NCBI GenBank assembly: GCA_017307375.1
Contig: JAFKFH010000004.1
Location: forward strand, 124,001-188,000
DNA length: 64,000 nucleotides
Source: Alphaproteobacteria bacterium
GTDB lineage: Bacteria > Pseudomonadota > Alphaproteobacteria > Ferrovibrionales > Ferrovibrionaceae
Direction: 5' to 3'
A program made the translations under genes and the position numbers. The first letter of the stretch is position 1, and every line of letters starts with the position of its first letter. The notes beneath the pieces are model-generated. The model made no database searches and was not told the origin of the DNA. It saw only the letters and a program-made list of their open reading frames with translations. This document shows positions 56,528 to 64,000 of this stretch, one piece after another.

Positions 56528-57202
56528 TTAGGTATGTCGTTCGGGGTTGTCAACCCGGTTGTTTGCCGTCGTCAGGCCGAGAACGATCAAGATCTGCGCC
56601 AGCGCGTAAGTTGCCCAGATCGCCTGGGCCGTCCAGGGGCCGAGCGCCAGGAAACGCCCGCCGGCGATCAGCGCGTCCGAGATCACGAACAGCGTCGCGC
56701 CAACGGGAATCGCCAGGCCCGGCTGGTTCCAGGCGGCCAGCGCCATCGCCAGGATCGCCGCGACGTAGAGGCCGACCGGCCAGGCGAGCGCGCCCAGCCG
56801 CGGCCACAGGATAGAAAGGTAGATGACGGCCGCCGCCCCGGTCGCCGCCATCGCCAGCAGCCGCCAGAATACCGGCCGGCCCGGCGGCCCGCGCCGGACG
56901 AAGATGACGAGATAGAGCAGCTGCATCACCAGGAAGGCCGCCAGCCCGGCGGTGAACAGCCGCTGGCCGTCGAGGCCGAGCAGCGCGTCGCCCAGGCTGG
57001 CGAAGGCCAGGGCGAGGGGCAGGAGGCGCTGGCCGGTCCGCCAGGCCAGCGCGGCAAGGCACAGGCAGAAGGCGGTCTTCAGCGCCACGTCGCCGGGCCA
57101 GGGGCGCAGATCGAGCAGCGCGAGATAGAGGAAACCGGCGAAGATCGCGAGGCGGACAAGCAGTCGCGCCCCACGCTCCTGTGGCCACAGGCTGAAGTTC
57201 AT
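56528..57202 (-). CDS. YhhN family (lysoplasmalogenase-like) membrane protein
   Basis: A 224-aa membrane protein with about eight helices, as in YhhN/TMEM86 proteins that cleave the vinyl ether of lysoplasmalogens. Seen: FASLGDALLGL near residue 67, VPVGATLFVISDALIAG-like segment (IPVGATLFVISDALIAG) near residue 165 with the conserved Asp, and a final WATYALAQILIVLG helix. The ATG at 57202 gives a normal N-terminus; a frame to 57316 would add 38 atypical residues. Bacterial substrates are uncertain. Confidence 0.8.
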   Translation of the reverse strand: MNFSLWPQERGARLLVRLAIFAGFLYLALLDLRPWPGDVALKTAFCLCLAALAWRTGQRLLPLALAFASLGDALLGLDGQRLFTAGLAAFLVMQLLYLVIFVRRGPPGRPVFWRLLAMAATGAAAVIYLSILWPRLGALAWPVGLYVAAILAMALAAWNQPGLAIPVGATLFVISDALIAGGRFLALGPWTAQAIWATYALAQILIVLGLTTANNRVDNPERHT

Positions 57203-57332
57203 TGTAAGTATCCGGCCTTCCCGAATGCGGCCGGCGATAATAAGGCGGGCGGCGGTGCCTCGCCAGCCGCAAACGGGTTGCCTTGTCGCGCGCGCCCCGT
57301 AAAGTGGGCAGGTCATAGAGTGGAGTTGCTTC

Positions 57333-58400
57333 GTGGACTTGCGGTCGCTATCGCCGAATCCTGCCCAGGCGCGCTACGCCGGGGATCGGCGCGGCCGCTT
57401 CGCGCATGTTTTCGGCGCGCTGGATCTCGGCACGAACAATTGCCGCCTGCTGATCGCCCGGCCGACCCAGGCCGGTTTCCGGGTGATCGATGCCTTTTCC
57501 CGCATCGTCCGGCTGGGCGAGGGGCTGCATCGCACCGGCCGGCTGTCCGACGTGGCGATGGCCCGCGCGGTCGAGGCGCTTAAGGTCTGCGCCGCCAAGC
57601 TCGACCGCCGCAATGCCAGCCGCTTTCGCTGCGTCGCGACCGAGGCCTGCCGCCAGGCCGAGAACGGCCAGGAATTCCTCGCCCGCGTCGAGGAGGAGGC
57701 CGGGCTGAAGCTCGAGATCATCTCGGGGCAGGAGGAGGCGCGGCTGGCGCTGGCCGGCTGTTCGCCGCTGCTCGACTACGACCATCGCAACGCGCTGATC
57801 TTCGATATCGGCGGCGGCTCGACCGAACTGATCTGGCTGGCGCTGGATCCGAACCGCGAGGCCCGGGCGCTGGGCTGGGTCTCGGTGCCCACCGGCGTCG
57901 TCACCCTGGCCGAACGCTGGCACGACCGCGGCGCCCTGTCGGAAACCTACGACGACATGGTCGAGGAGGTGATGGGCCTGCTGCAGCCGTTCGAGGCGCA
58001 GCATCACCTGCGGCCCGCCGTCGACCAGGGCGTGGTCCAGATGCTCGGCACCTCGGGCACCGTCACCACCATCGCCGGCGTGCTGCTCGACCTGCCGCGC
58101 TACGAGCGCGCCGCGGTCGACGGCCGCTGGATCACCTTTCCCGACGTGCTGTCGGTATCGCGCGACCTGGCCGAGATGCCGGTCGCCGAACGGGCGCGCC
58201 ACCCTTGCATCGGTGCCGACCGCGCCGATCTCGTCGTCGCGGGCTGCGCGATCCTCGAGGCGATCTACCGGGTCTGGCCGGCGCCGCATCTGCGGGTGGC
58301 CGACCGGGGCGTGCGCGAAGGCCTGCTGATGGGCCTGATGCAGCAGGCCGACGCCGATGCCCATGCCCGCGGCCGCTATTCCGTCGAATCGAGGATCTGA
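57333..58400 (+). CDS. Ppx/GppA family phosphatase
   Basis: Exopolyphosphatase/guanosine pentaphosphate phosphatase (355 aa). Seen: the first nucleotide loop GALDLGTNNCRLLIARPT near residue 28, RVIDAFSRIVRLGEGL near residue 50, the catalytic region ISGQEEARLALAG near residue 130, and the second loop LIFDIGGGSTELIWL near residue 155. The short length means it lacks the C-terminal HD-like domains of E. coli Ppx. The GTG start follows GTGGAG. Confidence 0.9.
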   Translation: MDLRSLSPNPAQARYAGDRRGRFAHVFGALDLGTNNCRLLIARPTQAGFRVIDAFSRIVRLGEGLHRTGRLSDVAMARAVEALKVCAAKLDRRNASRFRCVATEACRQAENGQEFLARVEEEAGLKLEIISGQEEARLALAGCSPLLDYDHRNALIFDIGGGSTELIWLALDPNREARALGWVSVPTGVVTLAERWHDRGALSETYDDMVEEVMGLLQPFEAQHHLRPAVDQGVVQMLGTSGTVTTIAGVLLDLPRYERAAVDGRWITFPDVLSVSRDLAEMPVAERARHPCIGADRADLVVAGCAILEAIYRVWPAPHLRVADRGVREGLLMGLMQQADADAHARGRYSVESRI

Positions 58401-58405
58401 CCACC

Positions 58406-59107
58406 ATGGCTAAGACCGGACAGCCGCCGGGCGCACGCGGGCTGGCCACGCGGCTCAAGACCGCCACCGGCCGCTCGACCTCGTCGCAGGCCTGGCTGAA
58501 CCGCCAGCTCAACGACCCCTATGTCGCGGCGGCGCAGAAGGAAGGCTGGCGCAGCCGTGCCGCCTACAAGCTGATCCAGCTCGACGAGCGCTTCAAGCTG
58601 ATGAAGCCGGGCGACCGCGTCGTCGATCTCGGCGCCGCCCCGGGCGGCTGGACCCAGGTGGCGGTGCAGCGCGTCGGCAAGAACGGCAGCGTGCTGGGCG
58701 TCGACATCAATCCGATGGACCCGGTGCCCGGCGCCACGGTGATCCAGCTCGACTTCCTGTCGGAAGGGGCCGACCGCAAGGTCATGGACATGCTGGGCGG
58801 TCCGGTCGACGTCGTCCTCTCCGACATGGCCTCGCCCGCCACCGGCCATCGCCAGACCGACCATATCCGCATCATGGCGCTGTGCGAGATCGCGATCGAC
58901 TTTGCCGAGCGCGTGCTGAAGCCCGGCGGCCATTTCGCCTGCAAGGTGCTGAAGGGCGGCACCGAGAACCATCTGCTGACGACGATGAAGCTGTTGTTCG
59001 CGGAAGTGAAGCACGCCAAGCCGGATGCGAGCCGCAAGGATTCCGCCGAAAGCTATGTCGTCGCGCTCGGTTTCCGCGGCCGTCCCGACAAGACCACGTC
59101 ATCCTGA
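58406..59107 (+). CDS. rlmE: 23S rRNA (uridine-2'-O-)-methyltransferase RlmE
   Basis: Methylates U2552 of 23S rRNA at a late stage of 50S assembly (233 aa). Catalytic set visible: Lys in SRAAYKLIQLDERF, the SAM loop VVDLGAAPGGWTQVA near residue 72, Asp in VVLSDMASPATGHRQ, Lys in FACKVLKGG, and Glu in DSAESYVVALGFR. A basic N-terminal extension of about 40 residues is common in alphaproteobacteria. It starts 5 bp after the phosphatase gene. Confidence 0.95.
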   Translation: MAKTGQPPGARGLATRLKTATGRSTSSQAWLNRQLNDPYVAAAQKEGWRSRAAYKLIQLDERFKLMKPGDRVVDLGAAPGGWTQVAVQRVGKNGSVLGVDINPMDPVPGATVIQLDFLSEGADRKVMDMLGGPVDVVLSDMASPATGHRQTDHIRIMALCEIAIDFAERVLKPGGHFACKVLKGGTENHLLTTMKLLFAEVKHAKPDASRKDSAESYVVALGFRGRPDKTTSS

Positions 59108-59120
59108 TTCCCGAGGCATC

Positions 59121-60650
59121 ATGGCCCGCATCGCCGTCGGCGGCTTCCAGCACGAGACCAACACCTTCGCGCCGCTCAAGGCCGAGTGGCGCTATTTCGT
59201 CGAAGGGCAGGGCTGGCCCGGCCTGACCCGCGGGGCCGATATCCCGCCGGTCTTCGCCGGCATCAACATCCCGATCGCCGGCTTCATCGACGCCGCGACC
59301 GCTTCCGGCCACGAGCTGGTGCCGCTGGCCTGGGCCGCGTCGGTCCCGGCCGCCCATGTCACGGTCGAGGCGTTCGAGACCATGGCCGGCATCCTGGAGG
59401 AGGGCTTGCGCGCCGCGCTGGCCGAAGGTCCGCTCGATGCGCTGTATCTCGACCTGCACGGGGCGATGGTGACCGAGCATCACGAGGACGGCGAGGGGGC
59501 GCTGCTCGCGCGCCTGCGGGCGATCGTCGGCCCCGATGTGCCGATCGTCGCCAGCCTGGACCTGCATGCCAACGTCACCCGGGCGATGGTGGCGCATTCC
59601 GACCTGCTGATCGCCTATCGCACCTATCCGCATCTCGACATGGCCGAGACCGGCGGCCGCGTCGCCGCAGCACTCGACCGGCTGCTGGCCGACGGCCGCC
59701 GCCCGGCCAAGGCACTGCGCCATCTGCCGTTCCTGATGCCGCTGACCGCGCAATGCACGATGGTCGAGCCGGCGAAGGGCGTCTACGAACATCTGGCCGC
59801 GTCGGAAGGCGGGCCGGTCGTCTCGCTGTCGTTCACGCCGGGTTTCCCGCCGGCCGACATCCACGAATGCGGCCCGGCCGTCATCGCCTATGCCGACAGC
59901 CAGGAGGCGGCCGATGCCGCGGCCGAGGCGCTGGCCGCGGCAATCACCGCGCGCGAAGGCGAATTCCTGCTGCCGCTGCTGTCGCCCGACGAGGCGGTGG
60001 CGACCGCGATGCGCCAGTCGAACTCGGCCAGCCGGACCATCGTGCTGGCCGACGTCCAGGACAATTCCGGCGCCGGCGGCACCTCGGATACCACCGGCGT
60101 GCTGCGCGCGCTGATCGAGGGCGGGGCACGCGATGCCGTGATCGGCCATCTGGTCGACCCGGCGGCGGCGCAGATCGCCCATCGGGCGGGGGTCGGCGCG
60201 TCGGTCGAGCTGAGCCTGGGGGGCAAGATGTTCACCGCCGGCGACCCGCCCTATGTCGGGCGCTTCACCGTCGAGGCGCTGGGCAACGGCGAATTCCTCT
60301 GCACCGGGCCGTTCTACGGCGGCACCCGGGCCCGGCTGGGGCCGATGGCGCTGTTGCGCGCCGAGGCGGGGTCGGGGTCGGTCCGGGTCTGCGTCGCCTC
60401 GGTGCGGATGCAGGCGGCCGACAAGGAAATGTTCCGGCATCTCGGCGTCGAACCCGGCGAGGTCAAGATCCTCGGCCTGAAATCGACCGTGCATTTCCGC
60501 GGCGACTTTACCGACATCGCCGAGGATATCCTGGTCGTCGGGGCGCCCGGCGCTTTCATCGACCGTCCGGAAGATCTGCCCTACAAGAACCTGCGGGAAG
60601 GCGTGCGGCTGATGCCGCTGGGCCGGCCGCACCAGCCGTCCCCGAACTGA
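59121..60650 (+). CDS. M81 family metallopeptidase (MlrC-like)
   Basis: A 509-aa protein of the MlrC family, named for the microcystin-degrading enzyme. Seen: RIAVGGFQHETNTFAPLKAE at the N-terminus (metal His), LYLDLHGAMVTEHHEDGEG near residue 109, LDLHANVTRAMVAHSD near residue 151 and ADVQDNSGAGGTSDTT near residue 308. Most genomic members are not linked to microcystin and probably hydrolyse other peptides or amides. It is followed after 11 bp by a solute-binding protein gene that may deliver its substrate. Confidence 0.88.
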   Translation: MARIAVGGFQHETNTFAPLKAEWRYFVEGQGWPGLTRGADIPPVFAGINIPIAGFIDAATASGHELVPLAWAASVPAAHVTVEAFETMAGILEEGLRAALAEGPLDALYLDLHGAMVTEHHEDGEGALLARLRAIVGPDVPIVASLDLHANVTRAMVAHSDLLIAYRTYPHLDMAETGGRVAAALDRLLADGRRPAKALRHLPFLMPLTAQCTMVEPAKGVYEHLAASEGGPVVSLSFTPGFPPADIHECGPAVIAYADSQEAADAAAEALAAAITAREGEFLLPLLSPDEAVATAMRQSNSASRTIVLADVQDNSGAGGTSDTTGVLRALIEGGARDAVIGHLVDPAAAQIAHRAGVGASVELSLGGKMFTAGDPPYVGRFTVEALGNGEFLCTGPFYGGTRARLGPMALLRAEAGSGSVRVCVASVRMQAADKEMFRHLGVEPGEVKILGLKSTVHFRGDFTDIAEDILVVGAPGAFIDRPEDLPYKNLREGVRLMPLGRPHQPSPN

Positions 60651-60661
60651 GAGGTCCCGCC

Positions 60662-61624
60662 ATGACCGTGACCCGCCGCACCTTCCTGGCCGCTGCCGGC
60701 GGTGTCGCAGCGACGCTCACGGCCGGCGGCGCCCGGGCGCAGCTGCAGTTTCCGGTGCGAAACATCACGCTGGTCGAATCCTACGGCCCTGATTCGCTCA
60801 CCGCGCAGCTGGCGGGCCTGCTGGAACCCGGGCTCGAACGCGAACTGGGGGTACCGGTCGGGCTGACCTCGATGCCGCATGCCCAGCTGCGCCAGACGAT
60901 GCAGACCGCGCCCGGCGACGGCTCGGTCCTCGCCCTCACCGTGCCGCTCGACGACGCCGTCGACCGGGCGATGGCGCCGCCGGGCCAGAAGCTGCCGCCG
61001 CTGACCCCGGTGGCCAAGCTGACCAAGGGCATCTCCGAGGCGCTGTTCACCCGCATGGGCAGCCCGTTCGTCGCCTTCGACGACCTGCGCACGGTCGACC
61101 GGCGCCGCACGCTGCGCGTCGGCATGATCGAGGTGGAATCGGCCCAGCAGGTCCTGCTGGCGATGCTGCGCCGGACGCTGTCGCCGACGATCGTGCCGGT
61201 CGGCTATCCCGGCTTCGAGGCGCTGATCAAGGCGGTGCAGGCCGGCGAGGTCGATCTCGGCGTCGCCCGGTCCAACGCGCTGATCCCCTCGGCCAAGGTG
61301 CGGCCGCCGCCGGTCTCGCTGCTGGCGACGTTCGGGGCGGCGCGCAACCCGGCGCGGCCGGGCGTGCCGACCTTCGCCGAGTTGACCGGCCAGCGCACCA
61401 ATGCCTTCACGGTCAGCGCGGCGGTCTTCGGCCCCCCCGGCCTCGACAGCCGCTCGGCCCGCCGGGTGGTCCAGGCGCTGGAGGCGGCGGCCTCGGTCCG
61501 CTCGGTCGTCGAGGCCGCGCGCGACCTCAACATCCCGCTCGCGATCGCCGGCAGCGACCTGCTGTCGCAGTCGATGGCCCGCGAGGCGCGGGTGATCGAC
61601 CGGGTGAAGCCGCTGGGCCCGTAA
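60662..61624 (+). CDS. Tat-exported tripartite tricarboxylate transporter substrate-binding-like protein
   Basis: A 320-aa periplasmic protein with a twin-arginine signal (TRRTFLAAAGG, cleavage near GGARA, residue 25) and a TctC/Bug-type fold: PVRNITLVESYGPDS near residue 30, then GMIEVESAQQVLLAML and AGEVDLGVARSNAL. The conserved Bug ligand-binding loop is not clearly canonical, so it may be a divergent member. No TctA or TctB permease gene is nearby. Confidence 0.7.
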   Translation: MTVTRRTFLAAAGGVAATLTAGGARAQLQFPVRNITLVESYGPDSLTAQLAGLLEPGLERELGVPVGLTSMPHAQLRQTMQTAPGDGSVLALTVPLDDAVDRAMAPPGQKLPPLTPVAKLTKGISEALFTRMGSPFVAFDDLRTVDRRRTLRVGMIEVESAQQVLLAMLRRTLSPTIVPVGYPGFEALIKAVQAGEVDLGVARSNALIPSAKVRPPPVSLLATFGAARNPARPGVPTFAELTGQRTNAFTVSAAVFGPPGLDSRSARRVVQALEAAASVRSVVEAARDLNIPLAIAGSDLLSQSMAREARVIDRVKPLGP

Positions 61625-61728
61625 ATTTTTCCGAGATCGTGGACTTTTTTCCCGCAGGGTTTGCCGAACCGCTTCGTTAAGCCTTCAGTCCCTCCCGCCG
61701 GGACGACGGAGCGAAAGGAAACCTTACC

Positions 61729-62430
61729 ATGACGTCAGTCAGTTCCCTGTCGGGCGGCAGCAACAGCTACTACCTGCAGTTGCTGCAGAGCCAGCGCAGC
61801 CAGTCGACCAGCAGCACCCAGGCAACGACCTCGTCCTCGGACGACAGCGAGGATTCGACGGCCAAGCTGTTCTCCGCCCTCGACACCGACGGCGACGGCA
61901 AGGTCAGTCAGAGCGAACTGCAGGCCGGCCTGCAGAAACTGTCGGACGAACTGAACAGCGCGCTGCTCTCCGCCCAGGAAGGCCAGGGCCAGGGCGGCGA
62001 GCGCAAGGATCCGTTCGCCGAGGACGATACCAACGGCGACGGCGTCGTCTCGGCCGACGAGTTCAAGACCGGCTTTGCCGCGCGCCAGGGCGACAACACC
62101 TCCGGTCCGTCGGCCGACGACGTGTTCTCGTCGATCGATACCAACGGCGACGGCCAGATCGACCGTTCGGAAGTCGAGGCGTCGCGCCAGGCCCAGGGCG
62201 GCCGCGGCCCCGGCGGGCCGGGCGGCCCGCCCCCCGGCCCGCCGCCGTCGGACGACAGCGAGACTGCGTCGACCTCCAGCACCACGACGACGGCGTCGAC
62301 CGACAGCAGCACCTCGGGCGCCGAGGCGCTGGCCTCGCTGCTGCTCAGGTTCTATCAGGATGCGCAGGCCCGCAGCACCACGTCGGCCACCTCGTCCACC
62401 ACGGCCAGCTCGCTCGCCGCGGTGGCCTGA
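61729..62430 (+). CDS. EF-hand domain protein
   Basis: A 233-aa acidic, Ser/Thr-rich protein with three complete 12-residue calcium loops: DTDGDGKVSQSE near residue 52, DTNGDGVVSADE near residue 100 and DTNGDGQIDRSE near residue 138. A Gly/Pro-rich linker (GRGPGGPGGPPPGPPP) and low-complexity Ser/Thr tails follow. There is no classical signal peptide. A calcium-sensing or buffering role is inferred. AAAGGAAA stands before the ATG. Confidence 0.85.
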   Translation: MTSVSSLSGGSNSYYLQLLQSQRSQSTSSTQATTSSSDDSEDSTAKLFSALDTDGDGKVSQSELQAGLQKLSDELNSALLSAQEGQGQGGERKDPFAEDDTNGDGVVSADEFKTGFAARQGDNTSGPSADDVFSSIDTNGDGQIDRSEVEASRQAQGGRGPGGPGGPPPGPPPSDDSETASTSSTTTTASTDSSTSGAEALASLLLRFYQDAQARSTTSATSSTTASSLAAVA

Positions 62431-62449
62431 CGACAGCCGCTGGGCGACC

Positions 62450-64000
62450 TCAGGGCTCGCCCAGCGGGTTCGCCGGCGCCGGCACCGGTGCCGGCGAAAT
62501 CGTGTTGAGCAGGTGCCAGGGCCCGGGCATCTCGCCCACCGGCACCTCGATCAGGATCGGCCGGTCGCCGGTCGCGGCATCGCGGATCGCCGCGGTCAGC
62601 GCGGCCGGCGTCGCGACCCGCAGGCCGTCGACGCCGAAGGCGCGGGCCAGCGCGACGAAATCGGGGTTGTGCAGGTCGGCGCCGAGATTGCGGCCGAAGG
62701 TCTGGCTCTGGATCCGCCGGACATTGCCGAAAGCGTCGTCGCGGAATACCACGGTGATCAGCCTCAGCCGGTATTTCGCCGCCGTCGCCAGTTCCTGCAG
62801 GCCCCAGCCGAACCCGCCGTCGCCATTGATCGAGACGACGACCTTGTCGGGATTGCCGGCGGCGACGCCGAGGCCCGTGTTGAAGCCATAGCCCAGCGTG
62901 CCCTGGTAACCCGGCGTGATCAGCCCGCGCGGTCGATAGACCGGATAGGCGATCGCGGCAAGATAGCCGACCTGGGTGAATTCGTTCACCAGGATGCCGT
63001 CGTCGGGGATCGCGTCGCGCAAGGCGCCGATCCAGCCCATCTGCGGCTCCAGCCGCGCGAGCTGGGCTGCGCACCACCGGCGCACCGGCGCGCAGGCCGC
63101 CTCGCCCGGACCTTGCGCGGCGCCGGCGGGCAGGGCGGCGGCGAGGTGTTCGAGGCCGATGCGGGCATCGCCGACCAGCGCCAAGCCCGGCGGGCGTGGG
63201 CCGCCGATGTCGCGCGGGTCGGCATTGAGATAGATGAATCGCGCTTTCGGCGCGGCGATGTCGACCTGGCCGCGGACATTGACATAGCGGCTGCCCACGA
63301 CCAGGACGACGTCGGCATGCGGCAGGACGGCGCGGCCGCCCAGCGTCGACAGGGCCAGCGGGTCGCGGTCCGAAAGCGCGCCCCGGCCATTCTCGCTCAT
63401 CACCACCGGGGCACCGAGGCGACGGGCGAGTGCGGCCAGTGCCGCCGAGCCACCGGCGGCAAGCACCCCGGACCCTGCCCAGATCACCGGGAAGCGTGCC
63501 GCCGCCAGCAGGCCCGCGGCCTGCTCGATGACCCGGGCCGCCGGCGCGGCCGGTTCGGGTGTCGCTGCGGGGGCGAGCAGGGACACGGTTTCCCTGGCCC
63601 GCAGAACATCCGGCGGCAGTTCGATGGCCACAGGTTGCGGCCGGCCGGTGCGGACCTGCCGGTAGGCCTCGCGCACCAGCCCGGGAATATCGTCCGGTCG
63701 GCGCGCCAGGGCCGACCATTTGGTGACGCTTTCCAGCAGGCGCGATTGCTGCGGCACCTCGTGCAGCAGGCCGAGGCCCTGGCCGATCGCCGGCAGCGGG
63801 ATCTGGCCGACCAGGCAGATCACCGGCGACGAGCAGGCATAGGCGGTGGCCAGTCCGGCCATGGCGTTCAGCAGGCCCGGGCCCGGCACCACCATGCACA
63901 GCCCCGGCTCGCCGGTCGAGCGGGCGAAGCCGTCTGCCATGTAGGACGTGGCCTGTTCGTGGCGCGGCACGGTGAAGGCGATCCGGTCGCCGACGTCGAT
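62450..64000 (-). CDS. Thiamine-diphosphate-dependent acetolactate synthase-like enzyme, 5' partial
   Basis: The reading frame is open to the window edge, so the N-terminus is missing; 516 residues are visible. Seen: the catalytic-Glu region PRHEQATSYMADGFARSTG, GPGLLNAMAGLATAYA, and the thiamine-diphosphate/Mg motif VVSINGDGGFGWGLQELATA near the C-terminal third. The domain order (PYR, central, PP) is that of acetolactate synthase, benzoylformate decarboxylase and oxalyl-CoA decarboxylase. The reaction is not determined. Confidence 0.85.
   Translation of the reverse strand: MDVGDRIAFTVPRHEQATSYMADGFARSTGEPGLCMVVPGPGLLNAMAGLATAYACSSPVICLVGQIPLPAIGQGLGLLHEVPQQSRLLESVTKWSALARRPDDIPGLVREAYRQVRTGRPQPVAIELPPDVLRARETVSLLAPAATPEPAAPAARVIEQAAGLLAAARFPVIWAGSGVLAAGGSAALAALARRLGAPVVMSENGRGALSDRDPLALSTLGGRAVLPHADVVLVVGSRYVNVRGQVDIAAPKARFIYLNADPRDIGGPRPPGLALVGDARIGLEHLAAALPAGAAQGPGEAACAPVRRWCAAQLARLEPQMGWIGALRDAIPDDGILVNEFTQVGYLAAIAYPVYRPRGLITPGYQGTLGYGFNTGLGVAAGNPDKVVVSINGDGGFGWGLQELATAAKYRLRLITVVFRDDAFGNVRRIQSQTFGRNLGADLHNPDFVALARAFGVDGLRVATPAALTAAIRDAATGDRPILIEVPVGEMPGPWHLLNTISPAPVPAPANPLGEP

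Noticed and set aside
1-64000. CRISPR arrays, rRNA genes, prophage structural genes or a replication origin
   Set aside because: I looked for regular short repeats with spacers, rRNA landmarks, phage morphogenesis proteins and DnaA-box clusters and saw none.

Overview
The window is a high-GC (roughly two-thirds G+C by eye) chromosomal segment of an alphaproteobacterium, probably from the broad Rhodospirillales group. Several signs agree: the uninterrupted nuoE-to-nuoN order running into birA, coaX, ribonuclease J, methylmalonyl-CoA epimerase, a DUF1467 protein, a short ProS and LolCDE-type genes; a MipZ division-site ATPase; a PHB phasin; and a GTTC-N7-GTTC LexA box. Family names come from motif recognition only, with no database search, and the genus cannot be fixed from this sequence.

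Layout. 1-11.3 kb: respiratory complex I (nuoE partial, then F, G, H, I, J, K, L, M, N), tightly packed. 11.3-24.3 kb: conserved housekeeping genes (birA, coaX, rnj, mce, DUF1467, proS, lol genes) with lineage-specific insertions: a Cys-phosphatase-like gene and a cupin gene, a BcrC-type phosphatase, an M24 protein with a secreted partner, and a DJ-1/PfpI protein. The lipoprotein-release exporter has two similar LolC/E subunits flanking LolD. 24.3-33.6 kb: accessory metabolism and transport (IclR regulator facing a ketopantoate-reductase-like, class II aldolase and P450 cluster; AraC regulator with AzlCD; pentapeptide-repeat protein; Bcr-type MFS pump; FAD oxidoreductase). 33.7-37.6 kb: mipZ, a VWA-like protein, a membrane J-domain protein and an aldehyde dehydrogenase. 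37.6-43 kb: a TetR/DUF1304 divergent pair with a perfect operator palindrome, a GNAT enzyme, and galU-ugd-PMM/PGM for sugar nucleotides. 43-51.7 kb: a membrane class III cyclase, psuG, a SPOR-tailed D,D-carboxypeptidase, a lipoprotein, a phasin with a well-formed promoter and operator, clpS-clpA and a small YjfB-like gene.

51.7-56.5 kb is the most unusual part. It holds an SRAP (HMCES/YedK) gene under a LexA-type box, a zinc-ribbon protein, a TacA/TacT-like toxin-antitoxin pair, and then a small decayed genomic island in the 3' end of tRNA-Gln(CUG). The island contains a truncated integrase start, a frameshifted IS3-family transposase remnant and a low-GC gene for a DUF6602-like protein with PD-(D/E)xK-type residues. 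An imperfect copy of the tRNA 3' end at 54484-54502 marks the likely other boundary. 56.5-64 kb: a lysoplasmalogenase-like protein, Ppx/GppA, RlmE, an MlrC-type peptidase with a Tat-exported solute-binding protein, an EF-hand protein and a partial thiamine-diphosphate enzyme running off the end.

The best candidate for something not yet described is the DUF6602-like nuclease, a lone low-GC cargo gene in the tRNA-Gln island. The regulatory palindromes (phasin, TetR, IclR, AraC and LexA) are directly visible and testable.
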